64,000 bases of DNA from Granulicella arctica (GCF_013410065.1 NZ_JACCCW010000002.1:1612001-1676000); one strand, 5' to 3'; shown: positions 36,082 through 46,654, counted from the first letter of the stretch. Notes: generated from the letters alone by a model not told the origin. Numbers and translations: made by a program.

Positions 36082-36687
36082 ATGAAGCACGTAGTCCAGA
36101 AACAGCTCGCGCAGTCCATCGCCACCATGCAATCCGTCCTTGCAGACCCTGCGATCTCCGACACCATCGTCACCATCGCCGAGCTCACCGCCCAATCCAT
36201 GCTCGCTGGAGGCAAGCTCCTGGTCGCCGGAAACGGCGGTTCCGCAGCCGACGCCCAGCATCTCGTAGCCGAGTTCGTCGCCCGCCTCACCGTCAACCGC
36301 CCCGCCCTGCGTGCCATCGCTCTTACCGTCGATTCCTCCATCCTCACCGCCATCGGCAACGACTTCGGCTTCGATGACGTCTTTGCCCGCCAAGTCGAGG
36401 CCCTCGGCCGCCCCGGCGACGTCTTCCTCGGCATCTCCACCTCCGGCAACTCGAAGAACATCCTCAAGGCTCTGCACACCGCCCGCGAGCTCGATATCAC
36501 CGCCGTCGGCTTCACCGGCAACGGCGGCGGCAAGATGCGGGACCTCTGCGACCACAACGTCATCATCCCGTCCGACGTCACCATGAACATCCAGGAGTCG
36601 CACCTCGCCCTCGAGCACATCTTCTGCATGCTCGTCGAACGCTGCTACTTCGGCCCCAGCTTCGAGACGGATTACACCACCCGCTAA
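36082..36687 (+). CDS. gmhA: Sedoheptulose-7-phosphate isomerase
   Basis: A 201-residue SIS-domain isomerase making D-glycero-D-manno-heptose 7-phosphate, the first step toward the ADP-heptose of the LPS core. Family marks are GNGGSAADAQHLVAEF near 49, DSSILTAIGNDFGFDDVFARQ and GISTSGNSKNIL. The C-terminal IQESHLALEHIFCMLVE completes the active site. AGGAG lies 6 bases before the ATG. It is 41 bases upstream of glgX on the same strand, though no functional link is obvious. Confidence 0.88.
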   Translation: MKHVVQKQLAQSIATMQSVLADPAISDTIVTIAELTAQSMLAGGKLLVAGNGGSAADAQHLVAEFVARLTVNRPALRAIALTVDSSILTAIGNDFGFDDVFARQVEALGRPGDVFLGISTSGNSKNILKALHTARELDITAVGFTGNGGGKMRDLCDHNVIIPSDVTMNIQESHLALEHIFCMLVERCYFGPSFETDYTTR

Positions 36688-36728
36688 AAACCCAACAACC
36701 CTACGCGGATACGAGCATCCAACGGCAC

Positions 36729-38864
36729 ATGAGTCGCACTCTTCTGCCTGGCCGCCCGTATCCGCTCGGAGCAACCGTCTCCAGCAAGGGAACCAACTTC
36801 GCCCTCTTCTCCGAGGGAGCCACCCGCGTCGACGTCTGCCTCTTCGACACGCAGGGTAACCAGACCGACTGCATCACCCTTCGCGAACGCACTGCCTACG
36901 TCTGGCATGGCCTCATCCGCAACATCAAACCCGGCCAACTCTACGGATACCGCGTCGATGGCCCCTGGGAGCCGGAGCGCGGCCACCGCTTCAACGCCTC
37001 CAAGCTCCTCGTCGATCCCTACGCCAAGGCCATCTCCGGCCAGGTGGACTGGAAGGCTCCCATCTTCGCCTACGATGTAGCCTCAGGCGACGACCTCAAA
37101 ATCGACACGCAGGATAGTGCCGCCGGCGTCCCCCGATCGGTCGTCATCGACGGCACATTCGACTGGGCCGACGACTGTCCGCCCGAGACCCCGCTCCCCG
37201 ACTCCGTCATCTACGAGGTCCACGTCAAGGGCTTTAGCTTTCGCAATCCCATGATCCCCGAGAACCTGCGCGGAACCTACGCCGGACTCGCCCACCCATC
37301 CAGCATCAACTACTTCCAGAAGCTCGGTGTCACCGCCGTCGAGCTCCTCCCCATCCATCACTTCATCGACGAAGGCCACCTCGTCGAAAGGGGTCTGACC
37401 GACTACTGGGGCTACAACACCCTCGGCTACTTCGCCCCCATGTCCCGCTACAGCTCCACCGGAGACACCGGCGGACAGGTGAACGAGTTCAAGCAGATGG
37501 TCAAGGCATTCCACGCCGCCGGTATCGAGGTCATCCTCGACGTCGTCTACAACCATACCTGCGAGGGCAATGAGCGCGGCCCTACACTCTGCTGGAAGGG
37601 CGTCTGCAACTCCACCTACTACCGCCTCATGGACAACAATCCCCGCTATTACATGGACTACACCGGCACCGGCAACACCCTCAACGTCCGCAACCCCCAG
37701 GTGCTCAAGATGCTCATGGACTCGCTGCGCTACTGGGTCACCGAGATGCATGTCGATGGCTTCCGCTTCGATCTCGCCGCCACCCTCGCTCGCGAGCTTC
37801 ACGACGTCAGCCGCCTCTCCTCCTTCTTCGACACCATCCACCAGGACCCCACGCTCGCCGACATCAAGCTCATCGCCGAGCCCTGGGACGTCGGCGAAGG
37901 CGGCTACCAGGTCGGCCAGTTCCCCGTCCTCTGGGCCGAGTGGAACGGCAAGTATCGCGACACCGTCCGCCGCTTCTGGAAGGGCGATGCCGGGCAGCTC
38001 TCCGACTTCGGCAACCGCCTCACCGGCTCAAGCGACCTCTACCAGTTCGACGGACGCAAGCCCTACGCGAGCATCAACTTCGTCACCGCGCACGACGGCT
38101 TCACCCTCTGCGACCTCGTCAGCTACAACGAGAAGCACAACGAGGCCAACGGAGAAGACAACAAAGACGGCTCCGACGACAACGACTCCTGGAACATGGG
38201 CGCCGAAGGCCCGACGGACGATCCCGCCATCAACACCCTGCGCGAGCGCCAGACTCGCAACTTCCTCGCCACGTTGATGCTGTCGCAGGGCGTTCCCATG
38301 CTAAACGGTGGCGACGAGGTAGCCCGCTCGCAACGCGGCAACAACAACTGCTACTGCCAGGACAACGAGCTGACATGGTACGACTGGGATCTCGACGCCC
38401 CGCGCAAACGCCTCCGCGACTTCACCTGCCAGCTCATCCACCTCCGCCTCAAACACCCCAATCTGCATCGCCGCAAGTTCTTTCAGGACCGCGAGATTCG
38501 CCAGTCAGGAAAGAGCATCCTCGTCCAGGACATCGCCTGGTTCAACACCGATGGCAACCAAGTGCCCGACGAAGTCTGGAACACGGAATGGACCCGCTCC
38601 ATCGGCGTCCTGCTCAACGGCCAGACCCTACAGGTCACCGACGAGGAAGGACATCCCGTAATCGACGACAGCTTCTTCCTCGTCGTCAACGCCGCACAGG
38701 AGGGCGTCGAGTTCCTGCTTCCACCCTCCCCATCCGGCAACAAATGGTGCCGCGTGATTGACACCGAAGACATCGAGAATCCCTTCGCCAAAGCCAAAAC
38801 AACCAGGAAGATCATCGTCGGAGGACGCTCGCTGATGCTCTTCAGCGATGAGTCGCTCAAATAG
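36729..38864 (+). CDS. glgX: Glycogen debranching enzyme
   Basis: A 711-residue GH13 isoamylase-type enzyme that hydrolyses alpha-1,6 branches of phosphorylase-limit glycogen in the cytoplasm. An N-terminal CBM48-like domain (GATVSSKGTNFALFSE) precedes the barrel. The catalytic triad is Asp348 (VDGFRFDLA, nucleophile), Glu384 (LIAEPWD, acid/base) and Asp456 (VTAHDGFTL). The length agrees with GlgX. No other glycogen genes are next to it; gmhA precedes it closely. Confidence 0.95.
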   Translation: MSRTLLPGRPYPLGATVSSKGTNFALFSEGATRVDVCLFDTQGNQTDCITLRERTAYVWHGLIRNIKPGQLYGYRVDGPWEPERGHRFNASKLLVDPYAKAISGQVDWKAPIFAYDVASGDDLKIDTQDSAAGVPRSVVIDGTFDWADDCPPETPLPDSVIYEVHVKGFSFRNPMIPENLRGTYAGLAHPSSINYFQKLGVTAVELLPIHHFIDEGHLVERGLTDYWGYNTLGYFAPMSRYSSTGDTGGQVNEFKQMVKAFHAAGIEVILDVVYNHTCEGNERGPTLCWKGVCNSTYYRLMDNNPRYYMDYTGTGNTLNVRNPQVLKMLMDSLRYWVTEMHVDGFRFDLAATLARELHDVSRLSSFFDTIHQDPTLADIKLIAEPWDVGEGGYQVGQFPVLWAEWNGKYRDTVRRFWKGDAGQLSDFGNRLTGSSDLYQFDGRKPYASINFVTAHDGFTLCDLVSYNEKHNEANGEDNKDGSDDNDSWNMGAEGPTDDPAINTLRERQTRNFLATLMLSQGVPMLNGGDEVARSQRGNNNCYCQDNELTWYDWDLDAPRKRLRDFTCQLIHLRLKHPNLHRRKFFQDREIRQSGKSILVQDIAWFNTDGNQVPDEVWNTEWTRSIGVLLNGQTLQVTDEEGHPVIDDSFFLVVNAAQEGVEFLLPPSPSGNKWCRVIDTEDIENPFAKAKTTRKIIVGGRSLMLFSDESLK

Positions 38865-38952
38865 CTAGCTCTCACACAATCCATCGTTCCCACAAAGCCC
38901 GCGGAAGGGTAGTCTGGGTCAGCAAGAATCCAGACCCAGGAAAGACGAATCG

Positions 38953-40359
38953 ATGGAGCGCAATCTGCTGGAAGATGTCTCCGACGCTGAAAGCGCACCC
39001 CCGCTGCCCTCACAAGGCCACAGCCCGAAACGCCCATTTCGCTGCATCGGCGCAATCGCTTTGCTGCTGCTTACGCTCTTTCCTCCCCAGCCAGCCGACG
39101 GCTATTCGTTCCTCACCCATGAGCAGTTGATCGATCTCACCTGGAAGAACTCCATCCGCCCCCTGCTCCTCAGCCAGTATCCCAACCTCACTCCCGCCCA
39201 GCTTCTCGAAGCACACGCCTACGCCTACGGCGGCTGCGCCATTCAGGACCTCGGCTACTACCCATTAGGCACCACCTTCTTCTCCAATCTGACCCACTAC
39301 GTCCGCTCCGGCGACTTCGTGACTGCGCTCTTCCGCAACGCGCATAACGCCAATGAACTCGCCTTCGCCGTAGGAGCGCTGTCGCACTACGTCGGCGACG
39401 TCATCGGCCATCCTCAAGCCACCAATCGCGCCGTCCCCGTTGAGTTCCCCAAGCTAGGACAAAAGTACGGCCCCATCGTCAACTACGCGCAGGGCGAGCA
39501 TGCGCACGTCCAGACTGAGTTCGCCTTCGACATCAACGAGATCTCCAAGCACCGCTTCGCTCCCTCCGCCTACCTGAAGCACATCGGCCTCGTCGTCCCC
39601 ACCCACCAGCTCGACACGGCCTACTACGAGACCTACGGCCTCGGCGACAACTCCTCCTCCACCCGTCATCGCGTCAGCCTGCGCGGCTATCGCTTTGCCG
39701 TTCGCACCCTGATGCCGCGCATCGCTTACGCCGAAACTGTGCTCCATCGCCACAGCTTCCCCGCCGACACGCCCGGTCCGGAGGTCGATCTACTCAAACA
39801 GCAGCTCAAGCAAGCCGACTTCGAAAACGGTTGGGACAAGTACCGCAAGAATGCCGGCATCGGCACCTACACGCTCGCCGGGCTCATCTTCATCCTGCCC
39901 AAGTTCGGCCCGCTCAAACTCCTCGCCATTAAAGGTCCCGATACGGTCACGGAAGACGAGTACGTCCGCAGCGTCAACCTGGCTATCGTCGAACTACGCC
40001 GCCAAATCACCCGCATGGGAACCAGCGACCGTAGCCTGCCCAACCGCGATCTCGACACCGGAGCCCACGTCCGTCCCGGCGGTTACCGCCTGACCGACGA
40101 CACCTACGCCGAACTCCTCCGCGAGATCACCCGCAACCCAAACCAGCCCATCCCACCCGGCCTCAAAACCGACATCATCGACTACTACGCCGATCCCACC
40201 ACACCCATCGTCACCAAAAAGAACCCCAAACGATGGGCCGAGGTCCAGTCCGAGCTCAAACTACTCGCCGACATGCCAACCACGACACTGGATCCTCCAA
40301 GCGCGCCAGACCTGCCCGACATGAAAGCGCCAGCCGCAGCAAAGAACCCAGTATCCTGA
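38953..40359 (+). CDS. Exported zinc-dependent phospholipase C-like protein
   Basis: A 468-residue protein with a long N-terminal leader: about 30 polar residues, then a hydrophobic stretch (IGAIALLLLTLFPP) ending near PADGYSF. The mature region resembles the zinc-dependent phospholipase C/S1-P1 nuclease-like helical domain (YSFLTHEQLIDLTW near the start; FAVGALSHYVGDVIGHPQA near 135; EHAHVQTEFAFDIN near 180), whose His and Asp residues bind three zinc ions. Many bacterial members have no tested substrate. The C-terminal half (about 300-468) is extra and of unknown nature, ending in a Pro-rich tail. Confidence 0.82.
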   Translation: MERNLLEDVSDAESAPPLPSQGHSPKRPFRCIGAIALLLLTLFPPQPADGYSFLTHEQLIDLTWKNSIRPLLLSQYPNLTPAQLLEAHAYAYGGCAIQDLGYYPLGTTFFSNLTHYVRSGDFVTALFRNAHNANELAFAVGALSHYVGDVIGHPQATNRAVPVEFPKLGQKYGPIVNYAQGEHAHVQTEFAFDINEISKHRFAPSAYLKHIGLVVPTHQLDTAYYETYGLGDNSSSTRHRVSLRGYRFAVRTLMPRIAYAETVLHRHSFPADTPGPEVDLLKQQLKQADFENGWDKYRKNAGIGTYTLAGLIFILPKFGPLKLLAIKGPDTVTEDEYVRSVNLAIVELRRQITRMGTSDRSLPNRDLDTGAHVRPGGYRLTDDTYAELLREITRNPNQPIPPGLKTDIIDYYADPTTPIVTKKNPKRWAEVQSELKLLADMPTTTLDPPSAPDLPDMKAPAAAKNPVS

Positions 40360-40372
40360 CTGCGCACCGCAA

Positions 40373-42736
40373 CTACCTCCCGCGCACGACCTCCAGAACA
40401 CCGTCCCCAACCCAAGCCTTCGCACCGCTCTGGCTCAGCTTGCCGCTTGCATCGTCCCAGTGGATCTTCGTGATCTCACTGTCACCCTTCTCATACGCGT
40501 ACGTCTTCCCATCATCGTTGTAGAGCGTGAAGTCGCCATTCGCGCCCGGATATACCTTCACCTTCGCGATGCTCTGCTTCTCCTGTGTGCTCTCCACCAC
40601 ACTGCCCAGCGGCACAATCGAACCTGCCTTCACGAACAGCGGCAGCGTATCGATCGGCGCACTCACCTCAATCGTCTGCCCACCCTCAAACCGCTCACCC
40701 GTCCAGTAGCTGTACCAGGCCGTTCCCGCAGGCAGATAAACCTTCTTCGTCGTCTGCCCCTGCTCCGTCACTGGAGCCACCAGGAATGAAGGCCCGAACA
40801 TATACTCATCGCCAATGTTCGCTGTCTTCGGATCGTTGCCGAAGTCCATCCACAACGCCCGCATAAACGGCGCACCGCTCTCATGCGTCCCATACCCAAG
40901 CGAGTAGATATATGGCATCAGCTCATATCGCAACCGCAGATACTTGCTCAGGATCGGCTCCGCCTGCTTCCCGTAGGTCCACACCTCGTTGTACGTCCGC
41001 GTCCCATGCGTCCGGAAGGTCGGCAGGAACGCTCCATACTCAAACCACCGCACGTACAACTCCGGATAGTCGTCGTTGTGATGCACATTGTCCCGCGCAT
41101 CGCTCGGATCGATCAGCGGAGTATGCAACGGAGTATGCGAGTACGGCAAGTACTGCCATCCGCCAATATCGTTCCCCCAGTAGGCAATCCCCGAAGCCGT
41201 CACATTCAGCCCCGTCGGAATCTGCCGCCGCAGCGTATCCCACGTCGGATAAATATCCGACGACCAGAAGATCGTCCCATTATGCTGCGCCCCGATATAC
41301 GCATCGCGCGACATAATCAGCGCACGCTTCTCCGGCAGGTCCTTGCGTAGCCCGTTGTACAGAGCCGCCGTATGGAACAGCGGATACACATTGAAATACT
41401 GCGTCCCCGGCCCGATGTGGAAGTAGCTCCCGTTCGGAGGCAGATCCGGCTCCGTCTCGTCCGCCCACAGCGCATCGAAACCCTTACTCACGATCTGATC
41501 GCGAACAACGCCCCAGTACCACTTCGCCGCCTCAGGATTCGTCGTATCGATGTCCGAACCCGCCTTGTCATACGGCAGACCATCCGTCGGCGTGCCATCT
41601 GCCAGGTGCTCGAACCATCCCTTCTCCTTCACCATGTCGTAGTAGCGCGTGCCCTTTTCGAAACGTGGCCACACGCTGATCATCGTGTTGATATGCATCG
41701 CATGAAGCTGCCGGTTCATCTCCGCAGGATCGGGCCAGCGATCCTTGATGAAGTCCATCTGCCCCATGCCTGTGTAGTAGAACCAGTCCAGCACAATCAC
41801 GTCGAGAGGCAGATGACGCTCGCGATATCCCTTCGCAACAGCAAGCATCTCCGCCTGCGTGACATATCGCTGCTTGCACTGGATGAAGCCATACGCACCC
41901 TTCGGCAGCATCGGCGTATCGCCCGTCAGCAATCTGTAACCGGAGTAGATCTCATCCGTCGTCGCACCAGCGATCACAAAAAATGAGACCCGCTGCCCCA
42001 CCTGCGAGGTCCATTGCGTACGCTCATTGAAACCCGGCGCAATCGTCGTCTTCGAAGGATTATCCCAGAGTACCCCGTACCCCTTATTTGTAACCAGAAA
42101 CGGCACACAAAAGCTCGCGCCGCCCGCTGCGTTGTAGTCCGCCTCGCACTCTACCTTGTGCCCGCGCTGGTCGAGGACCCCCTGCTGGTTCTGCCCCAGC
42201 CCGTAGTAGTGCTCATCGTTCGGTGAAGCAAAGGTCGCGCCAACCTCATAAAACGGAGGGTCCTGCGGTCGCCGGTCGTACTTAAGGTCCACGTTGCCAT
42301 CCTTATAGTTCGGGACAGCCATCTCCCAACCCTGCATATCCAGCAGCGATTTCCCATCAGCGCCTGTAATCTGTACAGGCGCCCACGGCGTCGAGCCGCT
42401 GAAGTACTTCTCTGTCCCTTCGATATACCCCTTCGGCCTCGGCTGCGGCGGATGCGACGCCGGAAGGAAGATCGTCATCCGCGACGATTTGTACGTATCC
42501 CCCGCATCGCTCGTCTCATGTGTCCATCCCGCTTCCGCAGGCTTTGCCACGAATCCATATCCCGGAGCAGCCGTAGCCTGATCCTTCAACAGGCTCAACG
42601 TCACCCGGACGATGTTGGGCGCATACGGCTCCAGCACCACAGTCGCGCCGCCGCGATCCATCACCAACTGCGACTGCGCAAAACACACGGACGATGCCGC
42701 CAAAAGAACGCCGAAGACTCCACAGGAAAGACGCAT
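40373..42736 (-). CDS. Exported GH31 alpha-glycosidase
   Basis: A 787-residue family GH31 enzyme with a signal peptide (about 1-20, ending SSVCFAQ). The N-terminal beta-sandwich leads into a TIM barrel where the nucleophile Asp lies in ALWADETEPDL (about residue 410) and the acid/base Asp in IFWSSDIYPTWDTL (about 475). The C-terminal end has a DUF5110-like beta domain. Specificity (alpha-glucosidase, alpha-xylosidase or other) cannot be fixed from this. GGAGAAGT directly precedes ATG 42736. It lies downstream of rhamnulokinase with a 100-base gap and a possible operator of its own at 42758. Confidence 0.9.
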   Translation of the reverse strand: MRLSCGVFGVLLAASSVCFAQSQLVMDRGGATVVLEPYAPNIVRVTLSLLKDQATAAPGYGFVAKPAEAGWTHETSDAGDTYKSSRMTIFLPASHPPQPRPKGYIEGTEKYFSGSTPWAPVQITGADGKSLLDMQGWEMAVPNYKDGNVDLKYDRRPQDPPFYEVGATFASPNDEHYYGLGQNQQGVLDQRGHKVECEADYNAAGGASFCVPFLVTNKGYGVLWDNPSKTTIAPGFNERTQWTSQVGQRVSFFVIAGATTDEIYSGYRLLTGDTPMLPKGAYGFIQCKQRYVTQAEMLAVAKGYRERHLPLDVIVLDWFYYTGMGQMDFIKDRWPDPAEMNRQLHAMHINTMISVWPRFEKGTRYYDMVKEKGWFEHLADGTPTDGLPYDKAGSDIDTTNPEAAKWYWGVVRDQIVSKGFDALWADETEPDLPPNGSYFHIGPGTQYFNVYPLFHTAALYNGLRKDLPEKRALIMSRDAYIGAQHNGTIFWSSDIYPTWDTLRRQIPTGLNVTASGIAYWGNDIGGWQYLPYSHTPLHTPLIDPSDARDNVHHNDDYPELYVRWFEYGAFLPTFRTHGTRTYNEVWTYGKQAEPILSKYLRLRYELMPYIYSLGYGTHESGAPFMRALWMDFGNDPKTANIGDEYMFGPSFLVAPVTEQGQTTKKVYLPAGTAWYSYWTGERFEGGQTIEVSAPIDTLPLFVKAGSIVPLGSVVESTQEKQSIAKVKVYPGANGDFTLYNDDGKTYAYEKGDSEITKIHWDDASGKLSQSGAKAWVGDGVLEVVRGR

Positions 42737-42757
42737 ACTTCTCCAATATCCCAAAAC

Positions 42758-42769
42758 TGAATCGTTTTA
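42758..42769 (-). promoter_or_regulatory. Possible LacI-type operator before the GH31 gene
   Basis: TGAATCGTTTTA, centred on CG and flanked by an AAAAC/GTTTT inverted pair (42753-42768), lies about 22 bases upstream of the GH31 start. The symmetry is imperfect, so this is a weak call. Its position is the same as that of the operator before the GH42 gene. Confidence 0.3.
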
Positions 42770-42836
42770 TCAGACGCACCAAAAAAATCAGGGCGCACTG
42801 GACATGAGAAGTCTACACGGTAATCCCCAACCAGCT

Positions 42837-44318
42837 CTACCTCGCTGTGGAAGCTCGACCCAGCGCTGCCACCAGCAGCCCCGCCCACCGCGATACATGC
42901 TCGCCATAGACGCCGCTGTTTACATCGCGATTGCCGTCCAGCACCGCCAGTTGCACCGCAAAGTTCCCCACCGTCGAGCTCTCCGGCGACCCTCGAAAAA
43001 CCTCGAGCCCCGTCGCCTCCTGCGTCAGCCGATTGAGGAACTCATTCCGGCTAGCCCCACCCACCACGAACAACCTCTTGAGACGCTTGCCGCTATGCAG
43101 AGCCACCCGGTCCAGCACCCTGGCATATCGCGCCGCCAGGCTATGGAAGATCAGGCTCGCAAACGCCGGAGCATTCGCTGCACCCTCATCCAGCGGCGCA
43201 AGCCCGTGCTTCGCCCGCTGCGCATTGATCCGCCGCGGCATATGTCCCTGTAACAGCAGATCCGGCTCGTCCACATCCAGCAACGCATCCGGCTTCGGGA
43301 GCTTCTCCGCCGCCGCCACCAAATCCTGTACCGTCCACTCCGTCCCTTCAGCAGCCCACTGCTCCACACACTGGCGGATTAACCACATCCCATTCACATT
43401 TTTGTGGAAGCAGATCTGATCGCCCACCGCACCAAGGTTGGTAAAGTTATCCGCCCGCGCCGCCTCACCGTTGTGTGGCTGCTCAACCAGCGTCCCCACC
43501 AGCGACCACGTCCCCGAACTGATATAAGCCCAATCATTGCCCGTCGCCGGGATCCCCGCAATCGCCGAGGCCGTATCGTGACACGCAGGCGCAATCAACG
43601 CCGCATCCCGCAACGCCGAAAGCTCCGCCAGCGGCCCCTGCAACCGCCCCACAACCGTCCCCGGAGGCACAATCTTCGGAGCCGAAGCCAGATCAAGCTG
43701 CGCCGCCTGAAAGATCTCCCGGCTCCAGTGCTGCCTGTAGATCTCCGTCAACTGCGTATGCGTCGCATTCGTATACTCAGACACCCGCGCCCCGCCCCAG
43801 CGCGACAAAATATACTCCGGCAGATTCAGCCACTGCTCCCCCTCAGGCAATCCCGCCAACGAATCCGCGAAGAGCTGATACAGCGTATTGATCCGCAACA
43901 ACTGAATCCCCGTCAGCTCGCGCAACTGCTCCGGGCTTATCTTCCGATGCAGAGAGCGCTCCGCCTCGACCGTCCGCTCATCGCGATAGCAAAAAGGATC
44001 GGCCAGCGCTCGACCATCCACGCCGATCCGCACATAGTCCACCGCCCAGCCATCGACAGCGATCGAACGAACACCCTCCGTCGCAATCGACGCGCATCGC
44101 CGCAGCCCCTCATCGAGGCCAGCCTCGATCATCCCAAGGTCCCAGCGCAACCCGTCACTCTCACGCGGCGCATTCGCAAAACGATGAACCAGCGTCACCA
44201 CAGGAGCGCCGGTAATCCACTGAAGCAGCGAGACCCGGCAGCTCTCCGCTCCCAGGTCCACTGCAATCAGTGCTCGTTGATCCATCGGCAGCAGGGCCCC
44301 CTCCGGCGCGCGCTTCAT
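42837..44318 (-). CDS. rhaB: L-rhamnulokinase
   Basis: A 493-residue FGGY-family kinase phosphorylating L-rhamnulose at C1. The first phosphate loop is IAVDLGAESCRVSL; the second domain has AYISSGTWSLVGTLV and the adenosine-binding VVGGASRNEFLNRL near residue 410, all as in RhaB. It starts at ATG 44318, overlapping the stop of the aldolase/dehydrogenase gene by four bases; the shorter ATG at 44285 (MDQRALIAVDLG) is an alternative. With the fused aldolase gene and rhamnose isomerase it makes the core of the rhamnose pathway. Confidence 0.93.
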   Translation of the reverse strand: MKRAPEGALLPMDQRALIAVDLGAESCRVSLLQWITGAPVVTLVHRFANAPRESDGLRWDLGMIEAGLDEGLRRCASIATEGVRSIAVDGWAVDYVRIGVDGRALADPFCYRDERTVEAERSLHRKISPEQLRELTGIQLLRINTLYQLFADSLAGLPEGEQWLNLPEYILSRWGGARVSEYTNATHTQLTEIYRQHWSREIFQAAQLDLASAPKIVPPGTVVGRLQGPLAELSALRDAALIAPACHDTASAIAGIPATGNDWAYISSGTWSLVGTLVEQPHNGEAARADNFTNLGAVGDQICFHKNVNGMWLIRQCVEQWAAEGTEWTVQDLVAAAEKLPKPDALLDVDEPDLLLQGHMPRRINAQRAKHGLAPLDEGAANAPAFASLIFHSLAARYARVLDRVALHSGKRLKRLFVVGGASRNEFLNRLTQEATGLEVFRGSPESSTVGNFAVQLAVLDGNRDVNSGVYGEHVSRWAGLLVAALGRASTAR

Positions 44319-46522
44319 CGCAGATACGCCTCGGTCAGCCCTCCGTCTACCGGGATCAGGTGTCCCGTCGTGCAACGCGCCAGCGGCCCCGCCAAAAACA
44401 GAATCGCCTGCGCGCAATCCTTCGGATCAATCGGCTGATGTGTCAGAGTGCGCGTCGCATAGAACTGCGCCAGCACATTGCGAAGCTCATCGTCCGTCAT
44501 CGTCTCTTCAAACGGCAGCTTGTACTTCTTCAAGCTTGCAATCACGCGGTCACGCGGGAACATCGTCGATCCCTTCACCACCGTCGCCGGACTGATACCA
44601 TTCACGCGCACCAGCGGCGCATACGTCACCGCCAGCTCGCGCACCAGGTGGCTCAACGCCGCCTTGCTCACGTCGTACGCCTCGCTGCCGCGCTTCGCCA
44701 CAACCGCATTCGCCGAGCTCGTCAGCACGATGCTCGCATCGATGCCCTGCCCCGTAAACAGATGCGAAGCCTCATCCGTCAGCAGGTAGTTCGCCGTCAC
44801 GTTCACCTCAAGCGTCAGCGCCCACTGCGCATCCGTGATGATGCCGTCCGGCGACGACGGAAACAGCGCCGCCGTATTGATCAAAATATCGATACCGCCA
44901 AACTGCCGGATCGTCGCATCCAGTGCGGCTTTGATCGCCTTGCGGTCGCGGATGTCGATGCTCGTCCAGCTCACCGCTTCCTTGCCCACAATGGCCTTCA
45001 CCTCATCGGCAACTGCCTCCGCGCCCTTCACATCGCGGTCTGCAATAACAACATGCGCTCCGCGCTCCGCCGCCAGCAGCGCAACCTCGCGGCCAATACC
45101 GCTGCCGCCGCCGACGATCAGCGCAACCCTCCGGCTCAACTCCTTCTCCGGTGGCTGGCGACGAATCTTCGCCTCTTCCAGCTTCCAGTACTCAATCCGA
45201 AACGCCTCACTCGCTGGCAGCGCCACGTAGTTCGCATGCGTCTTGAACTCGCTCGCCGCAGCAGCAGGACCAGCCTGCGGAATGTCGCTACAGTTCACGC
45301 CCGCACCCAGCGAACCCGCACCCTGCATCACGCCAATCGCGTTGGTATAGAACTCGCCCGTGATGCGCGACTCCGTCTTGTTCTTGCCGAAGCTGAACAT
45401 GCCGACGCCCGGAATCAACACCACCGTCGGGCTCGCATCCCGCAACGCAGGAGAGTCCTTCAACGCATGCTTCGCGTAGTACTCCGCATACTCCGCCCGA
45501 TAGGTCTCAAGCGCCGTCTCGATCAACTCCTTCAATTCAGTAGGATCGCCAGCAGGATTCCACTTGATATACATCGGGCGAATCTTCGTCCGGATAAAGT
45601 GATCCGGGCAGCTCGTCCCCAAATGCGCCAGCTTCTCCGCCTGTGCCGAGTTCACAAACTCCAACACCTGCGGCAGATCCGAAAAGCTCCCAATCCACCG
45701 CTGCTTCCGCGAAACCACTCCCCGGAGATGCGGCGTAATCGCAAGCGCAACCTCCTTCCGATCGGCACGGCTCTCAACCGCAGCTCCACCAAAGTGCACG
45801 TGCCCCGCCACCGATCCATGCCGCTCAATAAACTGCCCAAGCTGATCGATGATCGTGATCGTGTTCAGATAGCTCTCGCGCTGCGTATCGCCCCACGTAA
45901 ACAATCCATGCCCGCCGAGCACCACGCCATCGCAGCCCGGCGTCTCCGCGACGATATTCTTCAACATCATGCCCAGCTCGAACCCCGGCCGCTGCCACGG
46001 CAGCCACGCCAGCTTATGGCCGAACTCCTTGTTGAACTCCTCCATCTTGATCTTCCCGTTCGCCGAGGCCGCCAACGCGATCCCCCAGTCCGGATGCAGA
46101 TGGTCCACATGCGCGAACGGCAGAAAACCATGCAACGGTGTATCAATCGAGGCCGCCGTCGGATTATTCGCAAAGGTCACGAGCGGATACATCTCCACCA
46201 TCTCGTCCTCAAGCTCAACCCCGCGATACACCTTCTCGAGCGCCAGCAGCTTATCCATGTACAGAGTCGCGAAGCCAGCGCGCTTGATGCTACCCAGATC
46301 GCCGCCGCTTCCCTTCACCCACAAAATCTTCTTCGTCAGCCCATCCACCGGGTCAACCTGATCCAGCTTCGAGCTCGTATTGCCACCGCCAAAGTTCGTA
46401 ATCCGCAGGTCCGATCCCAGCAGGTTCGACCGATACCGCAAAAGCTCCGGCTCATCCAGCTTCGCCGCTACCGCCTCATCCCAGCGGTCCTCAAGAAACC
46501 GAAGACCCTTCGTATTCGCCAT
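44315..46522 (-). CDS. Fused rhamnulose-1-phosphate aldolase / lactaldehyde dehydrogenase
   Basis: A 735-residue bifunctional enzyme of the RhaE-RhaW type. The N-terminal class II aldolase domain (about 1-420) cleaves rhamnulose 1-phosphate to DHAP and L-lactaldehyde; metal-binding candidates are in VDHLHPDWG and GGHGLFTWGD. The C-terminal short-chain dehydrogenase domain (about 460-735) has the cofactor loop GGGSGIGREVALL and the catalytic YDVSKAALSH, and should oxidise lactaldehyde to L-lactate. The ATG at 46522 is used; an upstream TTG at 46531 is less likely. Its fused design channels the aldehyde and hands lactate to the lutABC products encoded nearby. Confidence 0.93.
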   Translation of the reverse strand: MANTKGLRFLEDRWDEAVAAKLDEPELLRYRSNLLGSDLRITNFGGGNTSSKLDQVDPVDGLTKKILWVKGSGGDLGSIKRAGFATLYMDKLLALEKVYRGVELEDEMVEMYPLVTFANNPTAASIDTPLHGFLPFAHVDHLHPDWGIALAASANGKIKMEEFNKEFGHKLAWLPWQRPGFELGMMLKNIVAETPGCDGVVLGGHGLFTWGDTQRESYLNTITIIDQLGQFIERHGSVAGHVHFGGAAVESRADRKEVALAITPHLRGVVSRKQRWIGSFSDLPQVLEFVNSAQAEKLAHLGTSCPDHFIRTKIRPMYIKWNPAGDPTELKELIETALETYRAEYAEYYAKHALKDSPALRDASPTVVLIPGVGMFSFGKNKTESRITGEFYTNAIGVMQGAGSLGAGVNCSDIPQAGPAAAASEFKTHANYVALPASEAFRIEYWKLEEAKIRRQPPEKELSRRVALIVGGGSGIGREVALLAAERGAHVVIADRDVKGAEAVADEVKAIVGKEAVSWTSIDIRDRKAIKAALDATIRQFGGIDILINTAALFPSSPDGIITDAQWALTLEVNVTANYLLTDEASHLFTGQGIDASIVLTSSANAVVAKRGSEAYDVSKAALSHLVRELAVTYAPLVRVNGISPATVVKGSTMFPRDRVIASLKKYKLPFEETMTDDELRNVLAQFYATRTLTHQPIDPKDCAQAILFLAGPLARCTTGHLIPVDGGLTEAYLR

Positions 46523-46654
46523 GTCACTCAACCCCTATCGCACCAATATAAAATTCCGCACCTATCCATCATTCCACGAGAAAGACCAATACAGCAACTA
46601 TTTCCAATACGAAAAATATGCATAACTATCGACCACGCTTCACCGCATACTTCT